Positions 21,811 through 30,014 of a stretch of 64,000 bases of DNA are shown here, one piece after another. This stretch comes from Chitinophaga caseinilytica. Its GTDB lineage: Bacteria > Bacteroidota > Bacteroidia > Chitinophagales > Chitinophagaceae. Positions within the stretch are counted from its first letter, which is position 1; each line of letters opens with the position of its first letter. Location of the stretch: the NCBI RefSeq assembly GCF_038396765.1, contig NZ_CP150096.1, forward strand, positions 2,649,001 to 2,713,000, given 5' to 3'. The notes under the pieces are model-generated. The model was not told where the DNA came from. It did not search any database and saw only the letters and a list, made by a program, of their open reading frames with translations. Position numbers and translations under genes: made by a program.

Positions 21811-22179
21811 TGTGTCGCTGTTTACGGAGTCGGTTAGTTGTGTGATGATGTTGAACTCCTGTTGTTGCTGATGAATCCTCGATGATCGGCTTGTTTCGTC
21901 AATATGTATGGCTTCGATGTCCTCTTTAATTATTTTACCTGATTTTTCGCCTGCTTTCTGCCTTCGTTGTTATATTGTGGCGCAATGCTTCCGTCCGCCG
22001 GATTTTTAACAATTTCCCGCTTGTCGTGTTTGATCAAAGCGGCGGCGAAGGAAGGAATTTCGGTTGTTGATACGAATGTATAACTATTTTCTTAGTTTAC
22101 AAACTAATTTTATAGTTATTAACGTATGCGGGTCTTTGCCAGGGATTTAATTATTTTTGGATTTTAAAACAGGAAATTG
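21811..22179. promoter_or_regulatory. blaI-ftsE divergent intergenic region
   Basis: No ORF is supported in this 369-base gap. The last 130 bases are AT-rich and hold the nested palindrome described separately and a TATTTTTG box at 22152-22159 that could serve ftsE. The remainder, about 240 bases next to blaI, shows no structure I can name. Confidence 0.5.
22080..22119. promoter_or_regulatory. nested palindrome, candidate BlaI-type operator
   Basis: The core TTAGTTTACAAACTAA (22092-22107) has perfect 7-base arms around AC. It is flanked by outer arms ATAACTAT (22080-22087) and ATAGTTAT (22112-22119). BlaI/MecI repressors bind short palindromes with TACA/TGTA-type half sites, and the core has a related form. 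It lies about 270 bases from blaI and 60 bases from ftsE, so it could act on either promoter. Confidence 0.55.
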
Positions 22180-22872
22180 ATGGTTGATCAACCGATAGTT
22201 CAGCTGACGAACGCTAATATTTACCAGGGAAGTTCTTTGATCCTGTCTGACGTGAATATCTCGATCAACAAGGGTGAGTTTGTGTACCTGATCGGGAAAA
22301 CGGGCACGGGCAAGTCGAGCCTGCTCAAGACGCTCTACGGCGATCTCGTGTTGCGGGAGGGGAGCGGGCAGGTGGCCGGGTTCGACCTTACGAAGATGGA
22401 CTGGAAGAAGGTGCCTTACCTTCGCCGGAACCTCGGTGTGGTGTTCCAGGACTTCCAGTTGTTGACGGACCGTACCGTGCATGAGAACCTGAAATTTGCG
22501 TTGAAGGCCACGGGGTGGACGGACCAGAAGCAGATCGAGGACAAGATCGCGGACGTGTTGGAGAAGGTGGGGCTGGCTACCAAGGGGTTCAAGATGCCGT
22601 ACGAGTTATCGGGCGGGGAGCAGCAGCGGGTAGACATTGCCCGGGCGCTGCTGAACGGGCCGAAGCTGATATTGGCGGATGAGCCCACGGGCAACCTGGA
22701 CCCTGAAACTTCCGACGGGATCATGCAGCTGCTGTTCCGTATCTGCCGGGAAGACGGTACTACGATCGTGATGGCGACCCATGATTATATTGTGTTGCAG
22801 AAGTTCCCGTCGCGGGTGCTGCGGACGGAAAACGGGCAGGTGACGGACAATGCAGCAGTAAATTTTGCATAA
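22180..22872 (+). CDS. ftsE: cell division ATP-binding protein FtsE (ABC transporter ATPase)
   Basis: This 230-residue ABC ATPase has Walker A GKTGTGKSS, Q-loop FQDFQLL, signature LSGGEQQRVDIARALL, Walker B LILADEPTGNLD and H-loop MATHDY. The short stand-alone ATPase resembles Bacteroidota FtsE, which works with FtsX in septal peptidoglycan hydrolysis. No ftsX is adjacent, so the assignment rests on the ATPase itself. The ATG at 22180, after an AGGAA, is preferred over the TTG one codon earlier. Confidence 0.82.
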   Translation: MVDQPIVQLTNANIYQGSSLILSDVNISINKGEFVYLIGKTGTGKSSLLKTLYGDLVLREGSGQVAGFDLTKMDWKKVPYLRRNLGVVFQDFQLLTDRTVHENLKFALKATGWTDQKQIEDKIADVLEKVGLATKGFKMPYELSGGEQQRVDIARALLNGPKLILADEPTGNLDPETSDGIMQLLFRICREDGTTIVMATHDYIVLQKFPSRVLRTENGQVTDNAAVNFA

Positions 22873-22914
22873 GTAAAGCATTGGTTTACAGTATAGGTGG
22901 TCCAAATAATTCTA

Positions 22915-22946
22915 TTTGGAACTTGCCATATTACTTCTTACCTTTG
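22915..22946 (+). promoter_or_regulatory. promoter of rpsO
   Basis: TTTG (22915-22918) and TACCTTTG (22939-22946) are spaced by 20 bases, an ideal Bacteroidota -33/-7 pair. The rpsO ATG is 39 bases further. Confidence 0.75.
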
Positions 22947-22985
22947 CACCGGAAAAATAGCGAGTAATAATTTATTTTATCAAAG

Positions 22986-23258
22986 ATGTCTTACTTAACT
23001 GTAGAAAAGAAAGCAAATATTTTCAAGGAATTCGGTGGTAACGAAAAGAATACCGGTTCTGTGGAAGCGCAAATCGCCCTGGTTACTGAGCGTATCAACA
23101 GCATTTCCGCTCACCTGAAGCAAAATAAAAAGGACTTCTCCACTCACCGCGGTCTGATGAAGATGGTAGGTCAGAGAAAGCGCCTGCTTTCCTATCTGTC
23201 CAAAACCAACCTCTCCGGCTACCGCGCCCTCATCGAGAAGTTAGGTATCAGAAAATAA
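22986..23258 (+). CDS. rpsO: 30S ribosomal protein S15
   Basis: This 90-residue primary 16S rRNA-binding protein bridges to the 50S subunit. The family pattern is complete: GSVEAQIALVTERI, HLKQNKKDFSTHRGL, the basic MVGQRKRLLSYL and the final IEKLGIRK. The rpsO-pnp order is conserved across many bacteria. A terminator lies between the two genes, so pnp is probably partly separate in expression. Confidence 0.98.
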   Translation: MSYLTVEKKANIFKEFGGNEKNTGSVEAQIALVTERINSISAHLKQNKKDFSTHRGLMKMVGQRKRLLSYLSKTNLSGYRALIEKLGIRK

Positions 23259-23277
23259 TCCGAATTTATTGATAGCG

Positions 23278-23313
23278 CTATTCCCAACTATTCTGGTTGG
23301 GAATAGTTTTTTT
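23278..23313 (+). terminator. terminator or attenuator between rpsO and pnp
   Basis: CTATTCCCAAC pairs perfectly with GTTGGGAATAG around a TATTCTG loop, then seven T. In enterics a hairpin at this place is an RNase III processing site. Here the T tract suggests termination. Confidence 0.85.
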
Positions 23314-23344
23314 GTATGTGTACCATTTTAATCCTCACACAAGT

Positions 23345-25700
23345 ATGAATCTCACACCTACTTCGGTTAAATTTGATATAGGCGGAGGTCGTGAAGTGAC
23401 GATCGAGACCGGCAAAATGGCCAGACAGGCCGATGGCGCCGTTACCGTTCGTTGCGGCGATTGTATTCTGCTGGCTACTGTGGTGGCCAATAAAGAGCCC
23501 AAAGCCGGGCAGTCTTTCTTCCCCCTTACCGTAGATTACCAGGAGAAATTCGCTTCTGCAGGCCGTATCCCGGGTTCCTTCTTCAAGCGCGAAGGCAAGT
23601 TGAGCGACTCCGAAGTGCTTGTATCCCGTTTGATCGACCGTGCCCTGCGCCCCCTGTTCCCCGATGATTATCTCTGTGATGTTCAGGTGCTGGTGACCCT
23701 CATTTCCTCCGATCCCGAAGTTATGCCCGACGCCCTCGCCGCACTGGCAGCGTCTGCCGCCCTCGCAGTGTCCGACGTGCCCATTCAGGAGATCATCTCC
23801 GAAGTGCGCATCGGCCGCATCAAAGGCGAATTCATCATCAACCCCACCCGTACCCAGCTCGCTGAAGCCGATATGGACTTCATCGTAGCCGCTACGGCGA
23901 AAAATATCATGATGGTGGAAGGCGAATCCAAAGAGTGCCAGGAAGAAGACCTCGTGAAGGCCATCGAACTCGCTCATGACGCCATCCGCATCCAGGTGAA
24001 AGCACAGGAAGAGCTCCGCGGCCTCATCGGTAACCCCGCCAAACGCGAATTCGCCCTGCCTTACGCCAACGAAGAACTGAAAGCGAAAATCGAAGCCTTT
24101 GCCGCCGGCAAAATCCTCGAAGTTTCCAAATCCGCCCTCGGTAAACACGAACGCGGCGATGCTTTCGGCAAAATCGAAGAAGAACTGAAAGAGCACCTCG
24201 GCGAACTTTCCGAAGAAGACGCCCCGCTCGTCGGCAAATACTTCCACAAGCTGGAAAAAGAAGTGGTGCGCAACATGATCCTCGATCAGAGCATCCGCCT
24301 CGATGGCCGCGTGCTCGACCAGGTGCGCCCCCTCGCTATGGAAATTGACCTGCTGCCCAGCCCCCACGGCTCCGCACTGTTCACCCGCGGCGAAACGCAA
24401 TCCCTCACCACAGTGACCCTCGGTACGCCCGACGACGAACTGCTGGTAGAATCCGCAGCCGTTTCCAACTACGTTAAATTCATCCTCCACTACAACTTCC
24501 CCCTTCTCCACCGGTGAGGTGAAGATGATGCGCGGCCCCGGCCGTCGCGAAGTGGGCCACGGTAACCTGGCCATGCGCTCCCTGCGCATCATGATGCCCG
24601 GTAGCGATTACGCCTACACCGTGCGCGTAGTGTCCGATATCCTCGAATCCAACGGTTCTTCTTCCATGGCTACCGTTTGCGCAGGCTCCCTCGCCCTCAT
24701 GGACGCTGGCGTGCCCCTGCCCAAACACGTATCCGGCATCGCAATGGGCCTCATCTCCCGCGCTTCCGACGGCAAATGGGCCGTTTTGAGCGACATCCTC
24801 GGCGATGAAGACCACCTCGGCGATATGGACTTCAAAGTAACCGGTACCCGCGATGGCATCTGCGGCGTGCAGATGGATATCAAGGTAGACGGCCTCAGCA
24901 TGGACGTAATGCGCGCAGCGCTCGCCCAGGCACGTAAAGGCCGCCTGCACATCCTCGACGCGATGTACAGCACCATCGAAAACGCCCGTCCTGAACCGAA
25001 ACCGCACGCTCCGCGCATGGAGAAAATGACCATCGACCGTGAATTCATCGGCGCGGTGATCGGACCCGGCGGTAAAGTTATTCAGGAAATCCAACGTGAA
25101 ACCGGCACCAACATCAACATCGAAGAAGTTGGCCAGCATGGTGAAGTTTCCATCTTCGCAACCCAGAAAGAAAACCTCGACAAGGCCGTTCGCTGGATCA
25201 AAGGCATCGTTGCCCAGCCCGAAGTTGGTGAGGAATACGAATCCGTGGTGAAAAGCGTAATGCCTTACGGCGCATTCGTTGAATTCCTCCCCGGCAAACA
25301 AGGCCTGCTCCATATCTCCGAAGTTTCCTGGAAACGCCTCGAGAACATGGACGGCGTGCTGAGCGAAGGCGATAAAGTGAAAGTGAAACTGGTAGGCACC
25401 GATCCCAAAACCGGTAAATTCAAACTGAGCCGCAGGATACTCATGCCGAAACCCGAAGGTTACGTGGAACGCCCCGAACGTGAAGAACGTGGCGACCGCG
25501 GAGACCGTGGCGATCGTCGTGACCGTGGTGGTGATCGTGGAGACCGCCGTGGCGGTGGCGATCGTGATCGCGGAGGCGACCGTCGTGATCGTGGTGACCG
25601 CGGAGACCGTGGAGACCGTGGCGATCGCGGGCCCCGTCCTTCCCAGCAAACCGAACAGAACGACGGTCCTGAACTGGGCCCCGTGTTCGACGAGCAATAA
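23345..25700 (+). pseudogene. pnp: polyribonucleotide nucleotidyltransferase (PNPase), split by a frameshift
   Basis: PNPase degrades RNA 3'-5' with phosphate. The first frame covers RNase PH domain 1, the helical domain and the start of domain 2 (RLDGRVLDQVRPL, GSALFTRGETQSL), ending HYNFPLLHR. The second frame continues with [21 protein letters not shown], the KH domain ([13 protein letters not shown]) and the S1 domain. The break is at the C-run 24499-24503. Seven C instead of five would give the universal NFPPFSTGE and a protein of about 785 residues. The tail has an unusual run of RGD/RRD/GGD repeats. The start is the ATG at 23345. If the break is real, the product lacks half of its catalytic core and all RNA-binding domains. 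Confidence 0.92.
25487..25633 (+). repeat. short direct repeats encoding an Arg-Gly-Asp-rich tail
   Basis: About 15 imperfect 9-base units of the form GAYCGTGGN are arranged in tandem. They encode RGD, RRD and RGGD triplets at the C-terminus of PNPase, after the S1 domain. Confidence 0.85.
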
Positions 25701-25726
25701 GAATCGTGTGAATAGCTTACATAAGA

Positions 25727-25754
25727 AAAACGCCTCCGGAAACGGGGGCGTTTT
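25727..25754 (+). terminator. terminator of pnp
   Basis: AAAACGCC pairs with GGCGTTTT around a C/G-rich centre, followed by CATTTTT. Confidence 0.75.
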
Positions 25755-25778
25755 CATTTTTGGGTATGCTTTACCCAT

Positions 25779-25805
25779 AAAAAAACGCTGCCCGGAAGCA
25801 GCGTT
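25779..25805 (-). terminator. terminator of the 25829-26404 gene
   Basis: AACGCTGC and GCAGCGTT form the stem around CCGGAA. On the minus strand it runs into a T tract (plus-strand A run 25779-25785). Confidence 0.85.
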
Positions 25806-25828
25806 CTATGTTTTAGCGGGATCGGCGT

Positions 25829-26404
25829 TTATCTGCCTGCGTTATACACCTGCTCCACGAATACCTCACTTTCGCGCCAGATCACTTTTCCCTTTTCCAG
25901 CTTGAAGATCCGGAACGATTTGCCGTTCACGTCCTCATAATCCAGCTTGTAGAGTTTCACGCGTTTGTTGGTGGAACGGTCTACCACCTGCACTTTGCCG
26001 GCTTCGAGCAGGTCGGGGATGATTTCGTCGATATAGGGGAGGATGATGCCTTCATTGTCGTTCCAGAACAGCGTGATCTTGTCGGTGCTGTAGCTGAGCG
26101 GATTGGCTTTGGACGCGGTCCAGAACTTGCTGGCCAGGCTGTAATGGCGCTGTACTTCTTCGGGGTTCAGCGGAGAAAATTGGATGTTGCGGAAAACGGT
26201 TTTATCGTACTGCTTCTGGACCAACACGGTATCGAGGTTTTTGAAATAATCTTCGATGTCGAGTTTGTCGATCACCAGCACCGCGTTGGGCACCTGGTAA
26301 AAGACGGAGTCTTTTTTCTCGTATTCGTGCGGTACGATGGTGGATTGGGCGGATAAGGCGAAATTGCCGCCCAGTAAGGCTGCGAGAACGATGAGCTTTT
26401 TCAT
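25829..26404 (-). CDS. secreted hypothetical protein
   Basis: This 191-residue protein has a clear Sec signal (MKKLIVLAALLGGNFALSAQ, cleavage after the AQ near residue 20). The mature part is mixed alpha/beta with no recognised domain. Features include a long acidic stretch (IDKLDIEDYFKNLDTVL) and a late FRIFKLEKGKVIWRESE. It is likely periplasmic. It is divergent from prmA and convergent with pnp, with its own terminator. I do not assign a function. Confidence 0.75.
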   Translation of the reverse strand: MKKLIVLAALLGGNFALSAQSTIVPHEYEKKDSVFYQVPNAVLVIDKLDIEDYFKNLDTVLVQKQYDKTVFRNIQFSPLNPEEVQRHYSLASKFWTASKANPLSYSTDKITLFWNDNEGIILPYIDEIIPDLLEAGKVQVVDRSTNKRVKLYKLDYEDVNGKSFRIFKLEKGKVIWRESEVFVEQVYNAGR

Positions 26405-26500
26405 AGGATAAGGTTATATTTAATAAAAATCAAATATAAATACAGTCGGGGAATTGGCCAAGAAAATTGAGGTGGGGGAGGAAAAATGTATCTTGCGCCC

Positions 26501-27322
26501 ATGTCTTACATTGCCATAACGATTGCCGCGCCGCAGGAGCTGCGGGATGTGCTGGTCGCCCAATTGAGCGACATGGGTTACGAAGGTTTCGAGGAGCGCC
26601 CGGATGCGCTGGTCGCGTTTATTCCCGAGGGGGATTTCATCGAGAACGATTTGCAGGGGCTCGTGGGGTCTCACGGGGTGGATTATACGAAGGAAAGGAT
26701 CGAGCAGGCGAACTGGAACGCTTTGTGGGAAAGTAGCTTCGAGCCGGTGCTCGTAGACGATTTTTGCGGGATCCGCGCGGGTTTCCACGCGCCTTTGGGC
26801 GATGCGGTGGCGCATGAGATCATCATCACGCCGAAGATGTCTTTCGGTACGGGGCACCACGCCACCACGTTTTCGGTAGTACGACTCATGCGGGATGTGG
26901 ACTTCAGGGGGAAACAGGTGTTCGATTTCGGGTCGGGCACGGGCATCCTGGCGATTTTGGCGGATAAGCTGGGCGCTGCGGAAACGAAAGGTATCGATAT
27001 AGACGATTGGGCGGTGGAAAACGCTACGGAAAATGCGGAGATGAATGCTTCGGGGAATGTGCATTTCAGCCGTGCCGATAGTCTTTCCGGCGAGGAAAGC
27101 GGCCGGTTCGACGTGGTTTTGGCCAATATCAACCGTAACATTTTGTTAGCCAATATGGGGGAGATGAAAAGAATCCTCAAAAAACACGGTATATTGATTT
27201 TGAGTGGTATATTGCAGGAAGACGAACCTGCAATTGTTAAGGCGGCCCTGGCAGAGGGGCTGCGTCCCGAAAAACGGGCAGAGAGGGAGCACTGGCTGGC
27301 GCTTTCATTCATCGCCGGTTAA
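26501..27322 (+). CDS. prmA: ribosomal protein L11 methyltransferase
   Basis: This 273-residue SAM-dependent enzyme trimethylates L11. The N-terminal L11-recognition region (YIAITIAAPQEL, GYEGFEERPDALVAFIPEG) is followed by the catalytic domain. SAM motif I is VFDFGSGTGILAILADKLGA, and the motif IV equivalent is FDVVLANINRNILL. The MSFGTGHHATT motif before motif I is characteristic. The ATG at 26501 is preferred: TATCTTGC at 26489-26496 leaves four bases before it, which would give a leaderless mRNA and exclude the upstream ATG at 26486. Confidence 0.92.
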   Translation: MSYIAITIAAPQELRDVLVAQLSDMGYEGFEERPDALVAFIPEGDFIENDLQGLVGSHGVDYTKERIEQANWNALWESSFEPVLVDDFCGIRAGFHAPLGDAVAHEIIITPKMSFGTGHHATTFSVVRLMRDVDFRGKQVFDFGSGTGILAILADKLGAAETKGIDIDDWAVENATENAEMNASGNVHFSRADSLSGEESGRFDVVLANINRNILLANMGEMKRILKKHGILILSGILQEDEPAIVKAALAEGLRPEKRAEREHWLALSFIAG

Positions 27323-27414
27323 TGTGGAAAAATTATCATATTTTAATTACTGATTTAAGCGTAATTACCTTATCATTGCAGTGAAATTTACATTCATTTT
27401 AACACTTTAATTGC

Positions 27415-27422
27415 TACCTTAG
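27415..27422 (+). promoter_or_regulatory. -7-like box for plsY
   Basis: TACCTTAG differs from TAnnTTTG at one position and lies 18 bases before the ATG at 27441. The region around it is AT-rich. Confidence 0.35.
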
Positions 27423-27440
27423 CAGTTCTAACTTATTGTG

Positions 27441-28082
27441 ATGACAGAATTATTGCTAATTATCTGCGCCTATCTGATTGGCTCTTTTGCTACCGCTGTG
27501 TGGGTGAGCAAGGGAGTTTTCGGTATCGATATCCGCGAGCATGGTTCCGGTAATGCCGGCGCTACCAACACGTTCCGCGTGCTGGGCCCCAAGGCCGGTA
27601 CGTTCGTGATGTTGGTAGACATGCTGAAAGGCGTGCTGGCTGTCAGACTATCCTACCTTATGCCTCACGATTCAACCGAACAACTGATCAACCTGCAGGT
27701 GGGCCTTGGCCTGGCTGCCGTTGTTGGCCATATATTCCCCATATGGGCGGGTTTCCGCGGCGGTAAGGGTATTGCCACCCTCTTCGGGATGGTGCTCGCC
27801 ATTCAGCCGCTCGTGGCCCTTTACTGCGTGGGCGTTTTCCTCATGATCCTTTTCCTCACCCGGTACGTATCGCTCAGTTCCATCCTGGCGAGCATCGCGT
27901 TCCCGGTGCTCATTCTCTTCGTATTCCGCGAAGAGGAAACGTATTACCGCATTTTCGCCATTGCCGTTGCTGTGATGGTCGTGCTCACGCACCAGAAGAA
28001 CATCGTTCGCCTGCTCAGCGGTAACGAATCCAAAGTTCCTCTCTTCAAAAACAGGAAAAACAGGCACGGCAGCGACCTGTAA
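27441..28082 (+). CDS. plsY: glycerol-3-phosphate acyltransferase PlsY
   Basis: This 213-residue membrane enzyme transfers the acyl group from acyl phosphate to glycerol-3-phosphate, the first step of phospholipid synthesis. Three PlsY signatures are visible: GSGNAGATNTFR near residue 37, the middle GHIFPIWAGFRGGKGIAT, and the C-terminal HQKNIVRLLSGNESK. Five or so membrane helices span the rest. The ATG at 27441 is preferred over the GTG one codon before. It has its own -7-like box. Confidence 0.95.
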   Translation: MTELLLIICAYLIGSFATAVWVSKGVFGIDIREHGSGNAGATNTFRVLGPKAGTFVMLVDMLKGVLAVRLSYLMPHDSTEQLINLQVGLGLAAVVGHIFPIWAGFRGGKGIATLFGMVLAIQPLVALYCVGVFLMILFLTRYVSLSSILASIAFPVLILFVFREEETYYRIFAIAVAVMVVLTHQKNIVRLLSGNESKVPLFKNRKNRHGSDL

Positions 28083-28222
28083 TTTCCCCGTTCCCGCAAA
28101 TCCGGCACAACGATTGTATTCTTCTTTCAGGAATTGGTAAATTCGCCGCAACAACCGTTCGCAGCAACGTGTTATTGTATTGCGCAGCGACTATCACCTT
28201 CTTCTATTAAACTATCGACCCG

Positions 28223-29029
28223 ATGAAAAAAATTGCGTTGTTATTGGTTGCAGGAACCGGTCTTATTTACGCCTGTTCGAGAGTGCCCATCACCGGCCGC
28301 AGCCAGTTAAACCTCATTCCGGAAGCTACCATGCAATCCATGGCGCTACAGGAATACCAGTCTTTCCTTTCCCAGAACAAAGCCGTTTCGCCGGGCAACA
28401 GCAAGGATGCTGCCATGGTACAACGGGTTGGGGGGCGCATCGCCCAGGCAGTAACCACCTACATGACCCAGCATGGCATGGGCAATGAAGTGGCCAGCTA
28501 TAAATGGGAATTCAACCTCGTCAACGACAAACAGGTAAACGCCTGGTGTATGCCCGGCGGCAAAGTGGTGGTTTACACCGGCCTGCTTCCCGTGACCCAG
28601 AACGAAACGGCGCTCGCCTGCGTTATGGGCCACGAAATCGCCCACGCCATCGCACGGCATGGTAACGAGCGGATGAGCCAGGGCCTCGTGGCACAGGGCA
28701 TCCAGATCGCCGGCGCCGTAGCCCTCAACAAGAACCCCCAGGCCCAGAATATCTTCATGCAGGCCGTGGGCGTTGGCGGCCCGCTCGGCCTCATGGCCTA
28801 CGGCCGTCAAAATGAGCTGGAAGCAGACCATCTCGGCGTGATCTTCATGGCCATGGCAGGTTATAACCCGCAGGAATCCATCTCTTTCTGGGGCCGTATG
28901 GCGCAGGCCAGCGGTGGACAGAAACCCCCGGAACTGCTGAGCACCCACCCGAGCGACGATAAACGCATCGCGCAGCTGCAAAAGCTCATGCCCGAAGCCA
29001 TGAAGTACTACAATCCTTCTTCGAAATAA
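28223..29029 (+). CDS. M48 family metalloprotease, lipoprotein
   Basis: This 268-residue zinc protease is anchored as a lipoprotein (MKKIALLLVAGTGLIYACS, Cys at 18). The HExxH site is in VMGHEIAHAIARHG. The third ligand is the Glu of RQNELEADHLG, about 60 residues later. NAWCMPGGKVVVYTGLL is the conserved active-site strand. It resembles LoiP/BepA-type periplasmic quality-control proteases of the outer membrane. The late STHPSDDKRIAQLQKL motif is typical of the family. Confidence 0.92.
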   Translation: MKKIALLLVAGTGLIYACSRVPITGRSQLNLIPEATMQSMALQEYQSFLSQNKAVSPGNSKDAAMVQRVGGRIAQAVTTYMTQHGMGNEVASYKWEFNLVNDKQVNAWCMPGGKVVVYTGLLPVTQNETALACVMGHEIAHAIARHGNERMSQGLVAQGIQIAGAVALNKNPQAQNIFMQAVGVGGPLGLMAYGRQNELEADHLGVIFMAMAGYNPQESISFWGRMAQASGGQKPPELLSTHPSDDKRIAQLQKLMPEAMKYYNPSSK

Positions 29030-29046
29030 TCTGAAATTTTATCCAT

Positions 29047-29084
29047 AAAAAAGCGGTCCTGGTTTAGCCGGGACCGCTTTTTTT
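29047..29084. terminator. bidirectional terminator between M48 protease and SirB1-like gene
   Basis: AAAGCGGTCC pairs with GGACCGCTTT, with inner CTGG/CCGG pairing. A tracts on the left and T tracts on the right serve both convergent genes. Confidence 0.9.
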
Positions 29085-29100
29085 ATACATCGGTGTCACG

Positions 29101-29970
29101 TCAGTCGAGAATGCGGGCAAGGTTCAGCAGCTCGTCGTGCTTATACTGTTCCTTGTCGTTGCGGAAGCATTTCGCCGTTTCCTCCAGCAGGAACTGGACG
29201 ATGCGGGCATTGCTCTGCGGTTTGTAGAACTCGGGATTAACGGGCACGTTTACGCGCTTGAGATAGGTATCCACATCCTGCTGCGTATAAATCTGCCCCT
29301 GGATGGGGTCGATGAAGAAGAGGATGCGATAGTCTCCCGGGTCTGCCGGCTCCGTGAAATCATAAAACGTATCGAAATACGCGAGAATGAATTGCCGGGG
29401 AATCTTGACGGCATATACCGGCAAATCGAGCATGGCGCAGAGGGCCTGGTACACAATCCCGTTTGTGAGGGGATTGCCTTTGCGGCTTTCCATCACCTGG
29501 TTGATGAAGAACTGGTTTTTGCGCTGGTAGCTTACTTCTTCCCCTTTGAGGCCGAAATAATTGTAGATCATGCTGTTGAGGACATTGATCTGCTCCAGCG
29601 GGGTGAGGTAATTATTCAGTTCGAGCCAGATATTGCGTTTGATGCGGTCGATTTCGGTGTGGACAGACTGTTCCGTGAGGTCGGGGTATTGGTATTTAGC
29701 GGTGAGCAATGCACCCTTGATGAGCTCCTGCGAGCCACCGGAATGCCAAACCCGGAAATCCTCCTGCAAGTCCTGGTAATGGACGCGATGGATCAGCATT
29801 TCGATGCGTTCCTGGATATGTTCGTCGATCGTCGTTTCCCACAAATGCTCGAGGTTGGGGATGATTTCTTTCCCGAACATGAGGATTTTGTTGGCCACGG
29901 TGTCGAACACTTCCTGGTCAGGATCGTCCAGCAGATGGAATAACGCGTTTATTTCCCTTGTTTCGTGCAA
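29101..29970 (-). CDS. transglutaminase-like SirB1 family protein
   Basis: This 289-residue soluble protein has an N-terminal helical repeat-like region (residues 1-90), then the SirB1 transglutaminase-like fold with VLNSMIYNYFGLKG and ESRKGNPLTNGIVYQALCAML. The catalytic Cys/His triad of true transglutaminases is not clearly complete, as is usual in this family. The start is probably TTG (29968-29970); no earlier ATG is available, and the next in-frame ATG lies well inside the first domain. It lies 45 bp downstream of topA on the same strand. Confidence 0.78.
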   Translation of the reverse strand: MHETREINALFHLLDDPDQEVFDTVANKILMFGKEIIPNLEHLWETTIDEHIQERIEMLIHRVHYQDLQEDFRVWHSGGSQELIKGALLTAKYQYPDLTEQSVHTEIDRIKRNIWLELNNYLTPLEQINVLNSMIYNYFGLKGEEVSYQRKNQFFINQVMESRKGNPLTNGIVYQALCAMLDLPVYAVKIPRQFILAYFDTFYDFTEPADPGDYRILFFIDPIQGQIYTQQDVDTYLKRVNVPVNPEFYKPQSNARIVQFLLEETAKCFRNDKEQYKHDELLNLARILD

Positions 29971-30014
29971 TGGAATGAGTTAAGGATTCTTGTCTTTAAG
30001 TTACGAATTTTTGC

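Noticed and set aside
21616..22080. Leader ORF upstream of blaI
   Set aside because: Only short shadow frames; no RBS or conserved product visible.
24499..24520. Programmed ribosomal frameshift in pnp
   Set aside because: No known slippery heptamer or downstream structure, and the required shift is +1/-2 with loss of a conserved Pro; a missing two bases explains it better.
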